Assembly (NCBI GenBank): GCA_900473915.1
Contig: UCNG01000012.1
Location: 62,001-126,000, forward strand
DNA: 64,000 bases
Direction: 5' to 3'
From: Hyphomicrobiales bacterium
Lineage (GTDB): Bacteria; Pseudomonadota; Alphaproteobacteria; Rhizobiales; Rhizobiaceae
Program-made: the position numbers and the translations under genes
The notes under the pieces: model-generated
Seen by the model: only the letters and a program-made list of their open reading frames with translations
What the model was told of the DNA's origin: nothing
Databases searched by the model: none
Shown here: positions 24,711-33,599 of the stretch, piece by piece
Layout of the letters: each line of letters starts with the position of its first letter
How positions within the stretch are numbered: position 1 is the stretch's first letter

Positions 24711-26341
24711 TGTTGGACTGGAAAACGCACCTCATCGTTGCTCCGATTGTCCTGCCGCTTGTCACGGCAGCTATCCTGCTGCTGTTTGACGAACGCAAGC
24801 GCAAGCTCAAGATGGCCATCAACTCCATCTCGACCCTGGGGCTGATCGCGATTGCCGTCACACTTGCGGGCATGGCGAGCGAAAAAGCGCCCGACGCTCT
24901 GGTTTACCTGATCGGTAACTGGCCAGCGCCTTTCGGCATCGTGCTGGTGTTGGATCGCCTCGCGGCCCTGATGCTGGTGCTTACGAGCCTGCTTGGCATG
25001 GCGTCGCTCAGCTTCGCGCTTGCCCATTGGCACAAGGCGAGCCCGCATTTCCATACGATCTTTCAGCTTCTGCTGATGGGATTGAACGGCGCATTCCTGA
25101 CCGGCGACCTGTTCAATCTGTTCGTCTTTTTCGAGGTCATGCTGGCCGCATCCTACGGCCTTGCGCTGCATGGGTCCGGTCCGGCCCGCGTGAAGGCTGG
25201 CATGCATTATATCGCCGTCAATCTCGTCGCTTCGTCGCTGTTCCTGATCGGGGTCAGCCTGATCTATGGCGTGACCGGCACCTTGAACATGGCTGATCTC
25301 GCGCAGAAAATTTCGCAGGTCGCGCCGGAGGATCGCATGCTGCTTGAAGCTGGCGCGGCAGTCCTTGGCGTCGCATTTCTGGTCAAGGCAGGCATGTGGC
25401 CGCTCAATTTCTGGCTCGCCCCGACTTATACCGCAGCAGCAGCGCCGGTGGCGGCGGTATTCGCCATCATGAGCAAAGTCGGCATTTATGTCCTTCTGCG
25501 CCTGTCGCCGCTGATGTTCGGCATCGGTGCCGGTTCCTCTTATGGCTTCGGCAATGACTGGCTTTATTTCGGCGGAATGGTCACCCTTGCCTTCGGCCTG
25601 ATCGGGGTTGTCGCATCGCAGGCGATGGGACGGCTCGCCAGCTACAGCATTCTCGTATCTTCCGGCACGTTGCTGGCCGCTATCGGCAGCGGCAACACCG
25701 CGATGACTGGCGCGGCGCTGTTCTATATGGTCAGTTCCACGCTCACCATCGCGGCGTTTTTCCTGCTCATCGAATTGATCGAGCGCGGGCAGGACGCCGC
25801 CGCCAACGTTCTTGCCGTTACCATGGAAGCCTATGGTGACGACGAGGAGGAGGAAGACGAGGACGAGATCGGCGCGGTGTTGCCTGCAACGCTTGCTGTT
25901 CTTGGCACTTTCTTCGGCATCTGTGCGATATTGCTGATCGGCTTGCCGCCATTCTCCGGCTTTATCGCCAAGTTCCTCATCCTTGCAGCCGTTTTCAATG
26001 GTGACGGTCCGACGCCACAGCTTGCAATGCCTGTCAGTCCGGCGAGCTGGGCACTGGTTGCGCTCGTTCTACTGTCCGGCCTCTCTGCACTGATCGCGAT
26101 GACACGTACCGGCATACGTACGTTCTGGGCTTCGCTCGAAGGCAATGTGCCGCGCGTTCTGGTGCGCGAAGTCGTGCCGATCGCAGGACTTCTGGCAATC
26201 TGTCTGGCGCTGACAATCGCAGCCGGTCCGGCGATGCGCTACATGGATGAAACGGCGCGTTCGCTGCATAATCCTGCATCCTATATCAGCAGCGTTCTCA
26301 ACGCGTCGCGCGCTGGCATGCAAACGGAGGAGGCACAGTGA
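24710..26341 (+). CDS. mnhD: Na+(K+)/H+ antiporter subunit D
   Basis: This 543-residue NuoN/NuoM-like subunit has the conserved LFNLFVFFEVMLAASYGL, VKAGMWPLNFWLAPTYTAAAAPVAAVFAIMSKVG and GLPPFSGFIAKF motifs. One feature is unusual: between two late membrane segments, near residue 375, lies a run of about twelve acidic residues (DDEEEEDEDE) on what is probably a solvent-exposed loop. It is translationally coupled to its neighbours by stop/start overlaps. Confidence 0.93.
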   Translation: MLDWKTHLIVAPIVLPLVTAAILLLFDERKRKLKMAINSISTLGLIAIAVTLAGMASEKAPDALVYLIGNWPAPFGIVLVLDRLAALMLVLTSLLGMASLSFALAHWHKASPHFHTIFQLLLMGLNGAFLTGDLFNLFVFFEVMLAASYGLALHGSGPARVKAGMHYIAVNLVASSLFLIGVSLIYGVTGTLNMADLAQKISQVAPEDRMLLEAGAAVLGVAFLVKAGMWPLNFWLAPTYTAAAAPVAAVFAIMSKVGIYVLLRLSPLMFGIGAGSSYGFGNDWLYFGGMVTLAFGLIGVVASQAMGRLASYSILVSSGTLLAAIGSGNTAMTGAALFYMVSSTLTIAAFFLLIELIERGQDAAANVLAVTMEAYGDDEEEEDEDEIGAVLPATLAVLGTFFGICAILLIGLPPFSGFIAKFLILAAVFNGDGPTPQLAMPVSPASWALVALVLLSGLSALIAMTRTGIRTFWASLEGNVPRVLVREVVPIAGLLAICLALTIAAGPAMRYMDETARSLHNPASYISSVLNASRAGMQTEEAQ

Positions 26342-26850
26342 AGAAAATCCTGCCTTACCCGCTTCTGTTCGCCTCGCTGCTTTTGTTCTGGTTGCTTTTG
26401 AACGGCTTCACGCGGGCGCAGCTTCTGCTCGGCGCGATCATCGCGCTCGTTGCATGCCTTATCATGACGGCCTTGCAGCCGCAGAAGAACCATATTCGTT
26501 CCATCCCGACGATGCTCTGGCTGTTTGGCGCTATAAGCTATGACATACTACAATCGAATATAGCTGTTGCGGGCCTCATCCTGTCGAACGGGCGCAAGCG
26601 ACGTCCGGGCTTTGTCGTTATCCAGCTTGATCTGGAAAACCGCACGGCGCTTGCGGTTCTCGCCTGTATAATCACCGCGACGCCGGGCACGGCATGGGTG
26701 GATTACAATGCCGCCAGGCGCGAGCTGACGATCCACGTGCTTGATCTGGACGATGCGCAGGCGTGGCGGGATACCATCAAAGGACGGTATGAGCAGCCGC
26801 TCATCAGGATATTCGGCGCGACAGACATGGAAGAGGAGAAATCCGCATGA
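26338..26850 (+). CDS. mnhE: Na+(K+)/H+ antiporter subunit E
   Basis: The 170-residue product has two hydrophobic segments at the N-terminus (YPLLFASLLLFWLLLNGFTRAQLLLGAIIALVACLIM), then the MrpE pattern VIQLDLENRTALAVLACIITATPGTAWVDYNA and a cytosolic tail. It starts with GTG at 26338, overlapping the D stop, and ends in an ATGA overlap with subunit F. Confidence 0.92.
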   Translation: MKKILPYPLLFASLLLFWLLLNGFTRAQLLLGAIIALVACLIMTALQPQKNHIRSIPTMLWLFGAISYDILQSNIAVAGLILSNGRKRRPGFVVIQLDLENRTALAVLACIITATPGTAWVDYNAARRELTIHVLDLDDAQAWRDTIKGRYEQPLIRIFGATDMEEEKSA

Positions 26851-27128
26851 GCGCAGTCATTATCTTCTGGTCCCTGCTTGCCGCTCAACTGATGCTGCTC
26901 GGCGCCATGGCTTGCGCGGTCTACAGGCTGCTCGTCGGCCCGCGCGCGCAGGATCGCATTCTCGCAACCGACGCGCTCTATCTCAACGCGCTTCTGCTCC
27001 TGATCACGTTCGGCATACGCACAGGCAGCATCATCTATTTTGAGGCAGCACTGATTATCGCCCTTTTGGGTTTCGTCGCCACCGTGGCGCTTTCGAAATT
27101 CCTCATGCGCGGGGAGGTGATAGAATGA
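26847..27128 (+). CDS. mnhF: Na+(K+)/H+ antiporter subunit F
   Basis: This 93-residue membrane protein with three hydrophobic segments shows the family signature CAVYRLLVGPRAQDRILATDALYLNALLLL. It is an essential small subunit of the Mrp complex in characterised systems. ATGA overlaps join it to E and G. Confidence 0.92.
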   Translation: MSAVIIFWSLLAAQLMLLGAMACAVYRLLVGPRAQDRILATDALYLNALLLLITFGIRTGSIIYFEAALIIALLGFVATVALSKFLMRGEVIE

Positions 27129-27478
27129 TCAATGCTGGCGAACTTCCCGTATGGGCCGCCATCGTCATCTCTTTTTTTCTGGTCGTCGGTGCCTTCCTGA
27201 CGCTTGTCGGATGCATCGGCCTCGTCCGCTTCAAAAGCTTCTACGAGCGCGTTCATGCTCCCACGCTCGGCTCGTCATTCGGGGCGGGCGGCATCCTGAT
27301 CGCGTCGATTATATTTTTCTCCATCTTGCAATCGAAGCCGATTCTGCATGAAGTGCTTATTACCGTCTTTGTGGTCGTCACAACGCCGGTAACGCTCATG
27401 CTGCTCAGCCGCGCCGTGATCCATCGCGACAGAACGCAGGACAGCAAGGAGCTGCCTTCATCTTCCGACCCGCTATAG
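27125..27478 (+). CDS. mnhG: Na+(K+)/H+ antiporter subunit G
   Basis: The 117-residue last subunit shows the MrpG core LVGCIGLVRFKSFYERVHAPTLGSSFGAGGILIASI and VVVTTPVTLMLLSRAVIHR, with three membrane segments. It closes the mnhA-C-D-E-F-G operon, all of whose genes overlap by a few bases. A hairpin starts 22 bases after the stop. Confidence 0.92.
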   Translation: MINAGELPVWAAIVISFFLVVGAFLTLVGCIGLVRFKSFYERVHAPTLGSSFGAGGILIASIIFFSILQSKPILHEVLITVFVVVTTPVTLMLLSRAVIHRDRTQDSKELPSSSDPL

Positions 27479-27499
27479 GTCTGTTGGTATAAGCTTGAG

Positions 27500-27539
27500 G
27501 GTGCGGAGAGGGCGGAAAACTTGCGTTTTCCGCCGCACC
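27500..27539 (+). terminator. Stem-loop after the mrp operon
   Basis: GGCGGAAAAC / GTTTTCCGCC (10 bp, loop TTGC) is extended by GGTGC / GCACC across a six-base bulge. There is no T-tract after it, so it may terminate weakly or stabilise the 3' end of the mRNA. Confidence 0.55.
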
Positions 27540-27870
27540 AAATGGGGAAATCCGCTGCTCCGTGATGGGAGCGGCGGCTGCTGCTTCCGGCCTGACCGGA
27601 GACCTGTTTTGGAGTTCGCTTCAAGACCGGCTATCCTGCCGACCGGAAACATTATCTGCCATTTGCCGAATCCCTGGCCTGACTGCCCATCGACTGCGGA
27701 GCGGAAGCGGTGGCCTGTCGTGTTTTGGGACATTTGGAGGAGTGTCCCGGGGCTGCGGCCAATTGTCCATTCCGGCTTTCGCCGGGGCAAGCGGATTGAA
27801 GGTTCAGGTTATTTGAATTATCTGAGTTTCAGTAATTTCTGAAAATTCAGAATTTACGGGAGAGAGCATT
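27540..27870. promoter_or_regulatory. Promoter region of the gbsR-cyd operon with two CTGA/TCAG dyads
   Basis: No gene is supported in this region. Close to the regulator start are two dyads of the same type: CTGA-GTT-TCAG (27822-27832) and TTCTGA-AAAT-TCAGAA (27837-27852). Their centres are about 18 bases apart and they end 19 bases before the TTG start. This is a good position for an autoregulatory operator of the adjacent GbsR/MarR protein. I see no clear FNR-type box. Confidence 0.55.
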
Positions 27871-28455
27871 TTGGAATTGTCGCCAATCGTTCAGTCGTTC
27901 GTGCTCCACTTCGGAGAAATGGGCAGCCGTTGGGGCATCAACCGCACCGTGGGGCAGATCTATGCGCTGCTTTATGTGTCGCCTGAGCCGCTTTGCGCCG
28001 ACCAGATCGTCGATGCCCTGGGTGTGTCACGTTCGAACGTATCCATGGGCATTCGCGAGTTGCAGGGTTGGAATCTGGTGTTGCTGAAGCACATTCCCGG
28101 TGATCGCCGTGATTTCTTCACGACGCCTGACGATGTGTGGCAGATTCTGCGCACGCTCGCCGAGGAGCGCAAGAAGCGCGAGATCGATCCCACGCTGACT
28201 GTTCTGCGTGAGATCCTGATGGAACAGCCGAAAGGCGACAGCGATCTTTATGCGCAAGATCGCATGAAGGACATGTACGGCCTGATCGAAAGGCTGACCA
28301 ACTGGTACGACGACGTCAAGCGGCTCGATACGGACCGTTTGACCAGTCTTCTGGCGCTTGGCGCCAAGGTGACCCGCTTCCTTGAAACCACGGACAGGAT
28401 CGTGGCGCTCGGGCGCGGGCGAACATCGGCCAAAAAGGAGCCTAAGCGAGAGTGA
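27871..28455 (+). CDS. GbsR/MarR-family transcriptional regulator of the cyd operon
   Basis: The 194-residue protein has a winged helix of the GbsR/MarR type: INRTVGQIYALLYVSPEPLCADQIVDALGVSRSNVSMGIRELQGWNLV, followed by the wing HIPGDRRDFFTTPDDVWQI, and a helical C-terminal half likely to dimerise. It starts with TTG at 27871 behind a GGGAGAGAG site. Its stop overlaps the GTG start of cydD, so it is the first gene of the cytochrome bd operon and probably controls it. The signal sensed cannot be read from the sequence; no Cys or Fe-S motif is seen. Confidence 0.78.
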   Translation: MELSPIVQSFVLHFGEMGSRWGINRTVGQIYALLYVSPEPLCADQIVDALGVSRSNVSMGIRELQGWNLVLLKHIPGDRRDFFTTPDDVWQILRTLAEERKKREIDPTLTVLREILMEQPKGDSDLYAQDRMKDMYGLIERLTNWYDDVKRLDTDRLTSLLALGAKVTRFLETTDRIVALGRGRTSAKKEPKRE

Positions 28456-30200
28456 CATCCGTTGTCCCCCGAACGGAAGCATTGACGGCAGAAGACGGCG
28501 AGGCGGCAGGCGACCAACAAGGTTCACGCCGTCCTCAACGTCGTCCCGTTCCGTCCTTGCTGAAACGGGGGGCATATCTTCAGGCGCTGGCCGCAGTTTT
28601 GTGGCTGCCGCAAGCGGGCATTCTGGCCTTTGCCATCGGACGATTGGCCGACACCGGCTTCGATATTTCCATCTATTATAGCGCGGCAGGCATCTTCATT
28701 CTTGGCTGCCTGCGCAGCCTTCTTGACGGTGCAGGCGCGGCAAACGCATTTGATGCTGCCCGGCTGGAGCTTTCACGGTTGCGGACCAATGCCGTTTCGG
28801 CTCTTGCGCAACGCTCACCGCTCGATGTGACGCGTCCGTCATCGGGCGAGGCGGCAAGTATTCTCGCCGAACAGGCGGAGATGGTCGTTCCCTATCTTTC
28901 GCGCTTCGTACCCGTGCGCATTCGCGTCATGCTGGTTCCATTGGCGATACTTGCAGTCGTGCTCTGGTATTCCTGGGCCGCCGCGCTCGTCCTTATGGTG
29001 GCCGCGCCCCTGATACCGGTCTTCATGGCGCTGATCGGCTGGCGGGCAAAGGCTGCCAGCGAAAAGCAACTGGTCGCTCTTGGCGGCATGAACGGCTTCC
29101 TGCTCGACCGGCTGCGTGGCCTTGCCACCATCCGCACATTCCATGCCGTGGACGCAACCGCGAACCGGTTGCGCGAGAACGCCGAAACCCTGCGCTCCAA
29201 GACAATGTCGGTCCTGCGCATCGCATTTCTGTCGTCCGCTGTGCTCGAACTTTTCGCCGCCATCGGCGTCGCCATGGTCGCGGTCTATATCGGCTTCCAT
29301 TTGCTGGGGCAGCTCGACTTCGGAGCGTGGGGCCATAAGCTGACCTTGGCGGAAGGCCTTTTCGTCCTGCTTCTGTCTCCGACATTCTTCGAACCACTGC
29401 GCGATCTTTCAGCCGTCTGGCACGACCGCGCAGCAGGCGAAGCCTCTATCGACGCGCTGGAAAAGCTTGCTGAACACCCCATGTCGGTTGTCGGAAAGAG
29501 CGGAAGCCAGGCAGTCATTGGCGAGACTCCCACAGTTGCCCTGCACAATGTCGGCTTCGGTTACGGAACCGGAGCCACGGTTCTCGACGAATTCAGCCTT
29601 CATATCGAGGCAGGGGAGCACGTGGCGCTGCTCGCGCCAAGCGGCTATGGAAAATCCACCATTCTGGCGCTTATTGCCGGGCTGACGGCGCCGCAGTCTG
29701 GCCGGGTCGAGATCGGCGGTGTTGAGCTTACCGACGAAACCGCAATTGCGCTTCGCGCAAGGATGAGCTGGATCGGCCAGAAGCCGCATATCTTTGCGGG
29801 TTCCGCCCGTCAGAACATCACGCTTGGCCGGCAAGCCGATCTGGAAACCACCAGAACCATCATCGACGACATGGCGCTCGGTCATGTTCCGGGTGTCACC
29901 GGGAACAGCCTTATCGGCGAAAACGGAGCCGGTATTTCCGGTGGCGAAGCCCTGCGGCTGGCTCTTTCCCGCGCGACCGTCGATCCGGTTGCAGATATTA
30001 TTCTGGCTGATGAACCCACCGCGCATCTTGATCAGGAAACGGCAACGCTCATCGCTGACAGCCTTCTGAAGCTTGCCAAAGGCAAGACGCTGATCGTCGC
30101 CACTCACGACGAAACTCTTGCGCGCCGGATGGATCGCATTGTCCGTCTGGATGGCAGCACGGAAAACGATCCAGTATGGCAGAGAAGGGCGGCGGAATGA
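28452..30200 (+). CDS. cydD: Thiol reductant ABC exporter subunit CydD
   Basis: This 582-residue half-transporter consists of a six-helix membrane domain and an ATPase domain. Walker A is APSGYGKST, the signature ISGGEALRLALSR and Walker B IILADEPTAHLD. With CydC it exports glutathione/cysteine to the periplasm and is needed for cytochrome bd assembly. It starts with GTG at 28452, overlapping the regulator stop. The Walker A loop with Tyr after Gly is slightly unusual but within CydD variation. Confidence 0.92.
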   Translation: MTSVVPRTEALTAEDGEAAGDQQGSRRPQRRPVPSLLKRGAYLQALAAVLWLPQAGILAFAIGRLADTGFDISIYYSAAGIFILGCLRSLLDGAGAANAFDAARLELSRLRTNAVSALAQRSPLDVTRPSSGEAASILAEQAEMVVPYLSRFVPVRIRVMLVPLAILAVVLWYSWAAALVLMVAAPLIPVFMALIGWRAKAASEKQLVALGGMNGFLLDRLRGLATIRTFHAVDATANRLRENAETLRSKTMSVLRIAFLSSAVLELFAAIGVAMVAVYIGFHLLGQLDFGAWGHKLTLAEGLFVLLLSPTFFEPLRDLSAVWHDRAAGEASIDALEKLAEHPMSVVGKSGSQAVIGETPTVALHNVGFGYGTGATVLDEFSLHIEAGEHVALLAPSGYGKSTILALIAGLTAPQSGRVEIGGVELTDETAIALRARMSWIGQKPHIFAGSARQNITLGRQADLETTRTIIDDMALGHVPGVTGNSLIGENGAGISGGEALRLALSRATVDPVADIILADEPTAHLDQETATLIADSLLKLAKGKTLIVATHDETLARRMDRIVRLDGSTENDPVWQRRAAE

Positions 30201-31879
30201 ACGGTTTTCAGTCATTGCAGCCCATCCTGCGGCTGTTCTTCCAAACCAGGGGGACGGCGTTACTTGTCGGCATCGCGACGGCAACCGTAACCGTTCTCGC
30301 TGGCATCGCGCTTCTTGGCCTGTCGGGCTGGTTCATAACGGCAACAGCTATTGCTGGCCTGAGCATCGCCACGGCGGTTGTGTTCGATGTGTTCGCGCCC
30401 GCTGCCGGTATTCGCCTGCTGGCGATCCTGCGCACCGGCTCCCGTTATCTCGAGCGGCTCGTCACACATGATGCAACGCTTGCGATCCTCGCCGCCCTTC
30501 GCGAAAAACTGTTCCGCTGCTGGGCGCGCCCGAATGCTGCGAACGCGCTTTTGAAGCGTCCGGCGCGTCTCCTGTTCCGTCTGACCGCAGACATTGATGC
30601 GCTGGATTCGCTTTATCTGCGTGTGGTGGTGCCGGTCGGCGCTGCGCTTGCCACCGCACTTGTGGCCGGTATCGCGCTTGGCCTGATGAATCCGCTTTTC
30701 GGGCTGCTGGTAGCGCTTGTCCTGCTTGTCGCAGGTCTTGGCCTTCCGCTTTTTGCGGCCCGCCGATCCGAAAAATCCATGCGGCAGCGCGCCAAAGGCA
30801 CGGAGGCGCTGCGCGCCCGCACCGTCGATCTTGTTGCCGGGCAGACCGAACTTCTGATGGCGGGACGTCTTGAGGAACAGAAGCTGGCATTGGCTCGCGC
30901 GGATGGCTACGTCGCCGCATCGGATTGCAAGCTGAACCGCATAGAAATTGTTACCGGCACCGGTTTCGGTATCGTTCATGCGGCCCTGCTTGCTGGTGGC
31001 CTCGTGGCGGTTGGATTGCTGATGCAGGCGCAAACCATCGGCGCGCCTGTGGCCGCGCTTGGAATGCTGGTCATTCTGGGTGCGATGGAGCCTTTTTCGG
31101 CCTTGCGGCGCGGCGCGATGGAGCTTGGCCGCACCGTACTTGCTGCAAAGCGTGTCGCGCCTCAACTGACGGATGAGGCCAAAGCCGCACTGCCGCAAAG
31201 GCCTGTGAAGGGCACGGCCGTTCAGCTGAAAGACGTGTCCGTTCGTCGTGATGGCGCCGACCGCGATGCCCTGAAAAATATCACGCTCGATATTGCTGCC
31301 GGTGAGCGTGTTGCCATCGTTGGCACAAGCGGCGCGGGGAAATCGACGCTATTCAATCTGCTCGCCGGAGAAATTCCGACTGATCAGGGCAGCGTCGCAA
31401 TGCTACCGGCACGGCTCCTCACGCAGCGGACGGAGCTTTTTCAGGACAGTATTCGCGGCAATCTGCGGCTGGCGCGCGCCGATGCAGGCGATCAGGAACT
31501 GATGGATGCGTTGGACGCCGCTGGCCTCGGCACGTTTATCGCTGACCTGCCTGCCGGACTGGACGCAATGCTGGGCGAGGGCGGTATGGGTTTGTCAGGC
31601 GGGCAGGCGCGACGTCTGGCCCTTGCACGCCTTTTCCTGACCGATGTTCCGCTCTGGCTGCTGGATGAACCGACCGAAGGTCTCGACAGTGCCACTGCCG
31701 AGGATGTTCTTGAGCGCCTCAAGGCGCGGGCCGGTTCACGCTCACTGCTGATCGCCACGCATATACGCCGCGAAGCGCGAATTTGTGAACGGATCATTGT
31801 TTTAAATCAAGGCGCTCTAATTGAGTCCGTAAGTAAGGGGACAGTGCGCTTTGACGAAATCCTCGAAACCATGAGGTAA
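30197..31879 (+). CDS. cydC: Thiol reductant ABC exporter subunit CydC
   Basis: The 560-residue partner of CydD has a membrane domain beginning IATATVTVLAGIALLGLSGWFITATAIAG and an ATPase domain with Walker A VGTSGAGKST, signature LSGGQARRLALAR and Walker B LWLLDEPTEGLD. I place the start at the ATG at 30197, which overlaps the cydD stop as ATGA and has AAGG upstream; an in-frame ATG at 30176 would add seven residues. A gap of 137 bases separates it from cydA. Confidence 0.92.
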   Translation: MNGFQSLQPILRLFFQTRGTALLVGIATATVTVLAGIALLGLSGWFITATAIAGLSIATAVVFDVFAPAAGIRLLAILRTGSRYLERLVTHDATLAILAALREKLFRCWARPNAANALLKRPARLLFRLTADIDALDSLYLRVVVPVGAALATALVAGIALGLMNPLFGLLVALVLLVAGLGLPLFAARRSEKSMRQRAKGTEALRARTVDLVAGQTELLMAGRLEEQKLALARADGYVAASDCKLNRIEIVTGTGFGIVHAALLAGGLVAVGLLMQAQTIGAPVAALGMLVILGAMEPFSALRRGAMELGRTVLAAKRVAPQLTDEAKAALPQRPVKGTAVQLKDVSVRRDGADRDALKNITLDIAAGERVAIVGTSGAGKSTLFNLLAGEIPTDQGSVAMLPARLLTQRTELFQDSIRGNLRLARADAGDQELMDALDAAGLGTFIADLPAGLDAMLGEGGMGLSGGQARRLALARLFLTDVPLWLLDEPTEGLDSATAEDVLERLKARAGSRSLLIATHIRREARICERIIVLNQGALIESVSKGTVRFDEILETMR

Positions 31880-32016
31880 GCGATAACAGCACCGGCACTT
31901 GGACCGGTAGTTGGAATTGAAGCGGGAAAGTCTTCAGGAACTGCCCGCTTTCAAAAGGGGCGCGCTGGAAGCGCAGCTCATAACACCAGGAGGGCCGGGC
32001 AACCCGGCTTAAAGAG

Positions 32017-33594
32017 ATGGAACTCGATATTGTCTCCCTGTCGCGATTGCAGTTTGCAATCACGGCACTTTATCACTTCCTCTTCGTACCTCTGACCTTG
32101 GGTCTTTCCGTGCTGCTTGCCATCATGGAAACCGTTTACGTTATGACGGGGCGACTCATCTGGCGGCAGATGACGAAATTTTGGGGTACGCTGTTTGGCA
32201 TCAACTTTGTCATGGGCGTCGCAACGGGCATCGTGATGGAATTTCAGTTCGGCATGAACTGGAGCTATTACAGCCATTATGTCGGCGACATCTTTGGCGC
32301 GCCGCTGGCCATCGAAGGCCTTATGGCTTTCTTTCTTGAAGCAACCTTCGTCGGTCTTTTCTTTTTCGGCTGGGACCGCCTGTCGAAAGTTGGACACCTG
32401 ATGGCGACCTATGCGGTCGCGGCAGGTTCCAATTTCTCGGCGCTATGGATTCTGATCGCCAATGGCTGGATGCAGAACCCGGTTGGATCGGCGTTCAATC
32501 CTGAAACCATGCGCATGGAAATCACCGATTTCTTCGCTGTCCTGATGAACCCGGTCGCACAGGCCAAGTTCGTGCACACGGTTTCCGCGGGCTACGTGAC
32601 CGCTGCCATTTTCGTTCTCGGTGTCTCGGCCTGGTATCTGCTCAAGGGACGTTCCGTTGAACTGGCCAAACGTTCCATGACCATTGCGGCATCCTTCGGT
32701 CTGGCTGCATCGCTTTCGGTTGTCGTTCTCGGTGACGAAAGCGGCTATCTGGCCAACGAACACCAGAAGATGAAGATTGCGGCCATCGAAGCCATGTGGG
32801 AAACGGAACCGGCTCCGGCGTCGTTCACGGTGTTCGGCTTCCCCAACCAGGAGGCGCGCGAAACCCATTTCGCGGTGCATATTCCATGGGTCATGGGCCT
32901 GATCGGCACCCGCTCTCTCACAACCCCGATCCAGGGTATCAACGACCTGGTCCAGAACGCGGAAAACCATATCAGGAACGGTATCGTCGCCTATGACGCC
33001 TTGCAGAAAATCCGCGCGGCGGGCGATACGAGCGCCGTTCCGCAGGACGTAAAGGACGTTTTTGCCGATAACAGCCAGTGGATGGGCTATGCGCTCCTGC
33101 TGAAGCGCTATGTCGATGATCCGCGTCAGGCAACCGACGAGCAGATCACGCAGGCAGCCAACGACACGGTTCCCGGCGTCCTGCCTCTGTTCTGGGCCTT
33201 CCGTATCATGGTGGGTATCGGTTTTCTGCTGATCTTGCTGACGGGCACATTCTTCGTGCTGTCCGCACGCCGCGCGCTCGACCGCTACCCGTTCCTGCTG
33301 CGGATTGCCGTGTTTGCGATACCGCTGCCGTGGATCGCAGCCGAAATGGGCTGGATCGTCGCGGAGTTCGGTCGCCAGCCCTGGGTCATCGAAGGCATAT
33401 TGCCCACGGCAATCGGTGTTTCAAATCTCGGAGCATCCACCGTATTGCTGACGATACTTGGTTTCGTGGCGATCTATACGGTTCTCTTCATCATCGAGAT
33501 GGGCCTGATGATCCGCGCCATCAAGGCTGGACCTGAACCCGACAGCAAGCCGGAAGCAGTTCTCGCCCCGGCCAGCATAGCACCTGCGGAGTAA
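32017..33594 (+). CDS. cydA: Cytochrome bd ubiquinol oxidase subunit I
   Basis: The 525-residue catalytic subunit reduces oxygen with ubiquinol. Haem ligands can be placed: His20 in ALYHF, His187 in KFVHTVSAGY and Met398 in FRIMVGIGF, matching His19, His186 and Met393 of the E. coli protein. The GRQPW motif is in AEFGRQPWVIEG. The periplasmic quinol loop is of the long type, including ASFTVFGFPNQEARETHFAVHIPWVMGLI and a further insertion of about 60 residues. The start ATG has AAGAG upstream. The enzyme gives high-affinity respiration at low oxygen and resistance to respiratory inhibitors. Confidence 0.95.
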   Translation: MELDIVSLSRLQFAITALYHFLFVPLTLGLSVLLAIMETVYVMTGRLIWRQMTKFWGTLFGINFVMGVATGIVMEFQFGMNWSYYSHYVGDIFGAPLAIEGLMAFFLEATFVGLFFFGWDRLSKVGHLMATYAVAAGSNFSALWILIANGWMQNPVGSAFNPETMRMEITDFFAVLMNPVAQAKFVHTVSAGYVTAAIFVLGVSAWYLLKGRSVELAKRSMTIAASFGLAASLSVVVLGDESGYLANEHQKMKIAAIEAMWETEPAPASFTVFGFPNQEARETHFAVHIPWVMGLIGTRSLTTPIQGINDLVQNAENHIRNGIVAYDALQKIRAAGDTSAVPQDVKDVFADNSQWMGYALLLKRYVDDPRQATDEQITQAANDTVPGVLPLFWAFRIMVGIGFLLILLTGTFFVLSARRALDRYPFLLRIAVFAIPLPWIAAEMGWIVAEFGRQPWVIEGILPTAIGVSNLGASTVLLTILGFVAIYTVLFIIEMGLMIRAIKAGPEPDSKPEAVLAPASIAPAE

Positions 33595-33599
33595 GGATC

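Noticed and set aside
27495-27842. A 115-residue plus-strand frame between mnhG and the gbsR gene
   Set aside because: It has no ribosome binding site or recognisable pattern, and its end runs through the operator-like dyads.
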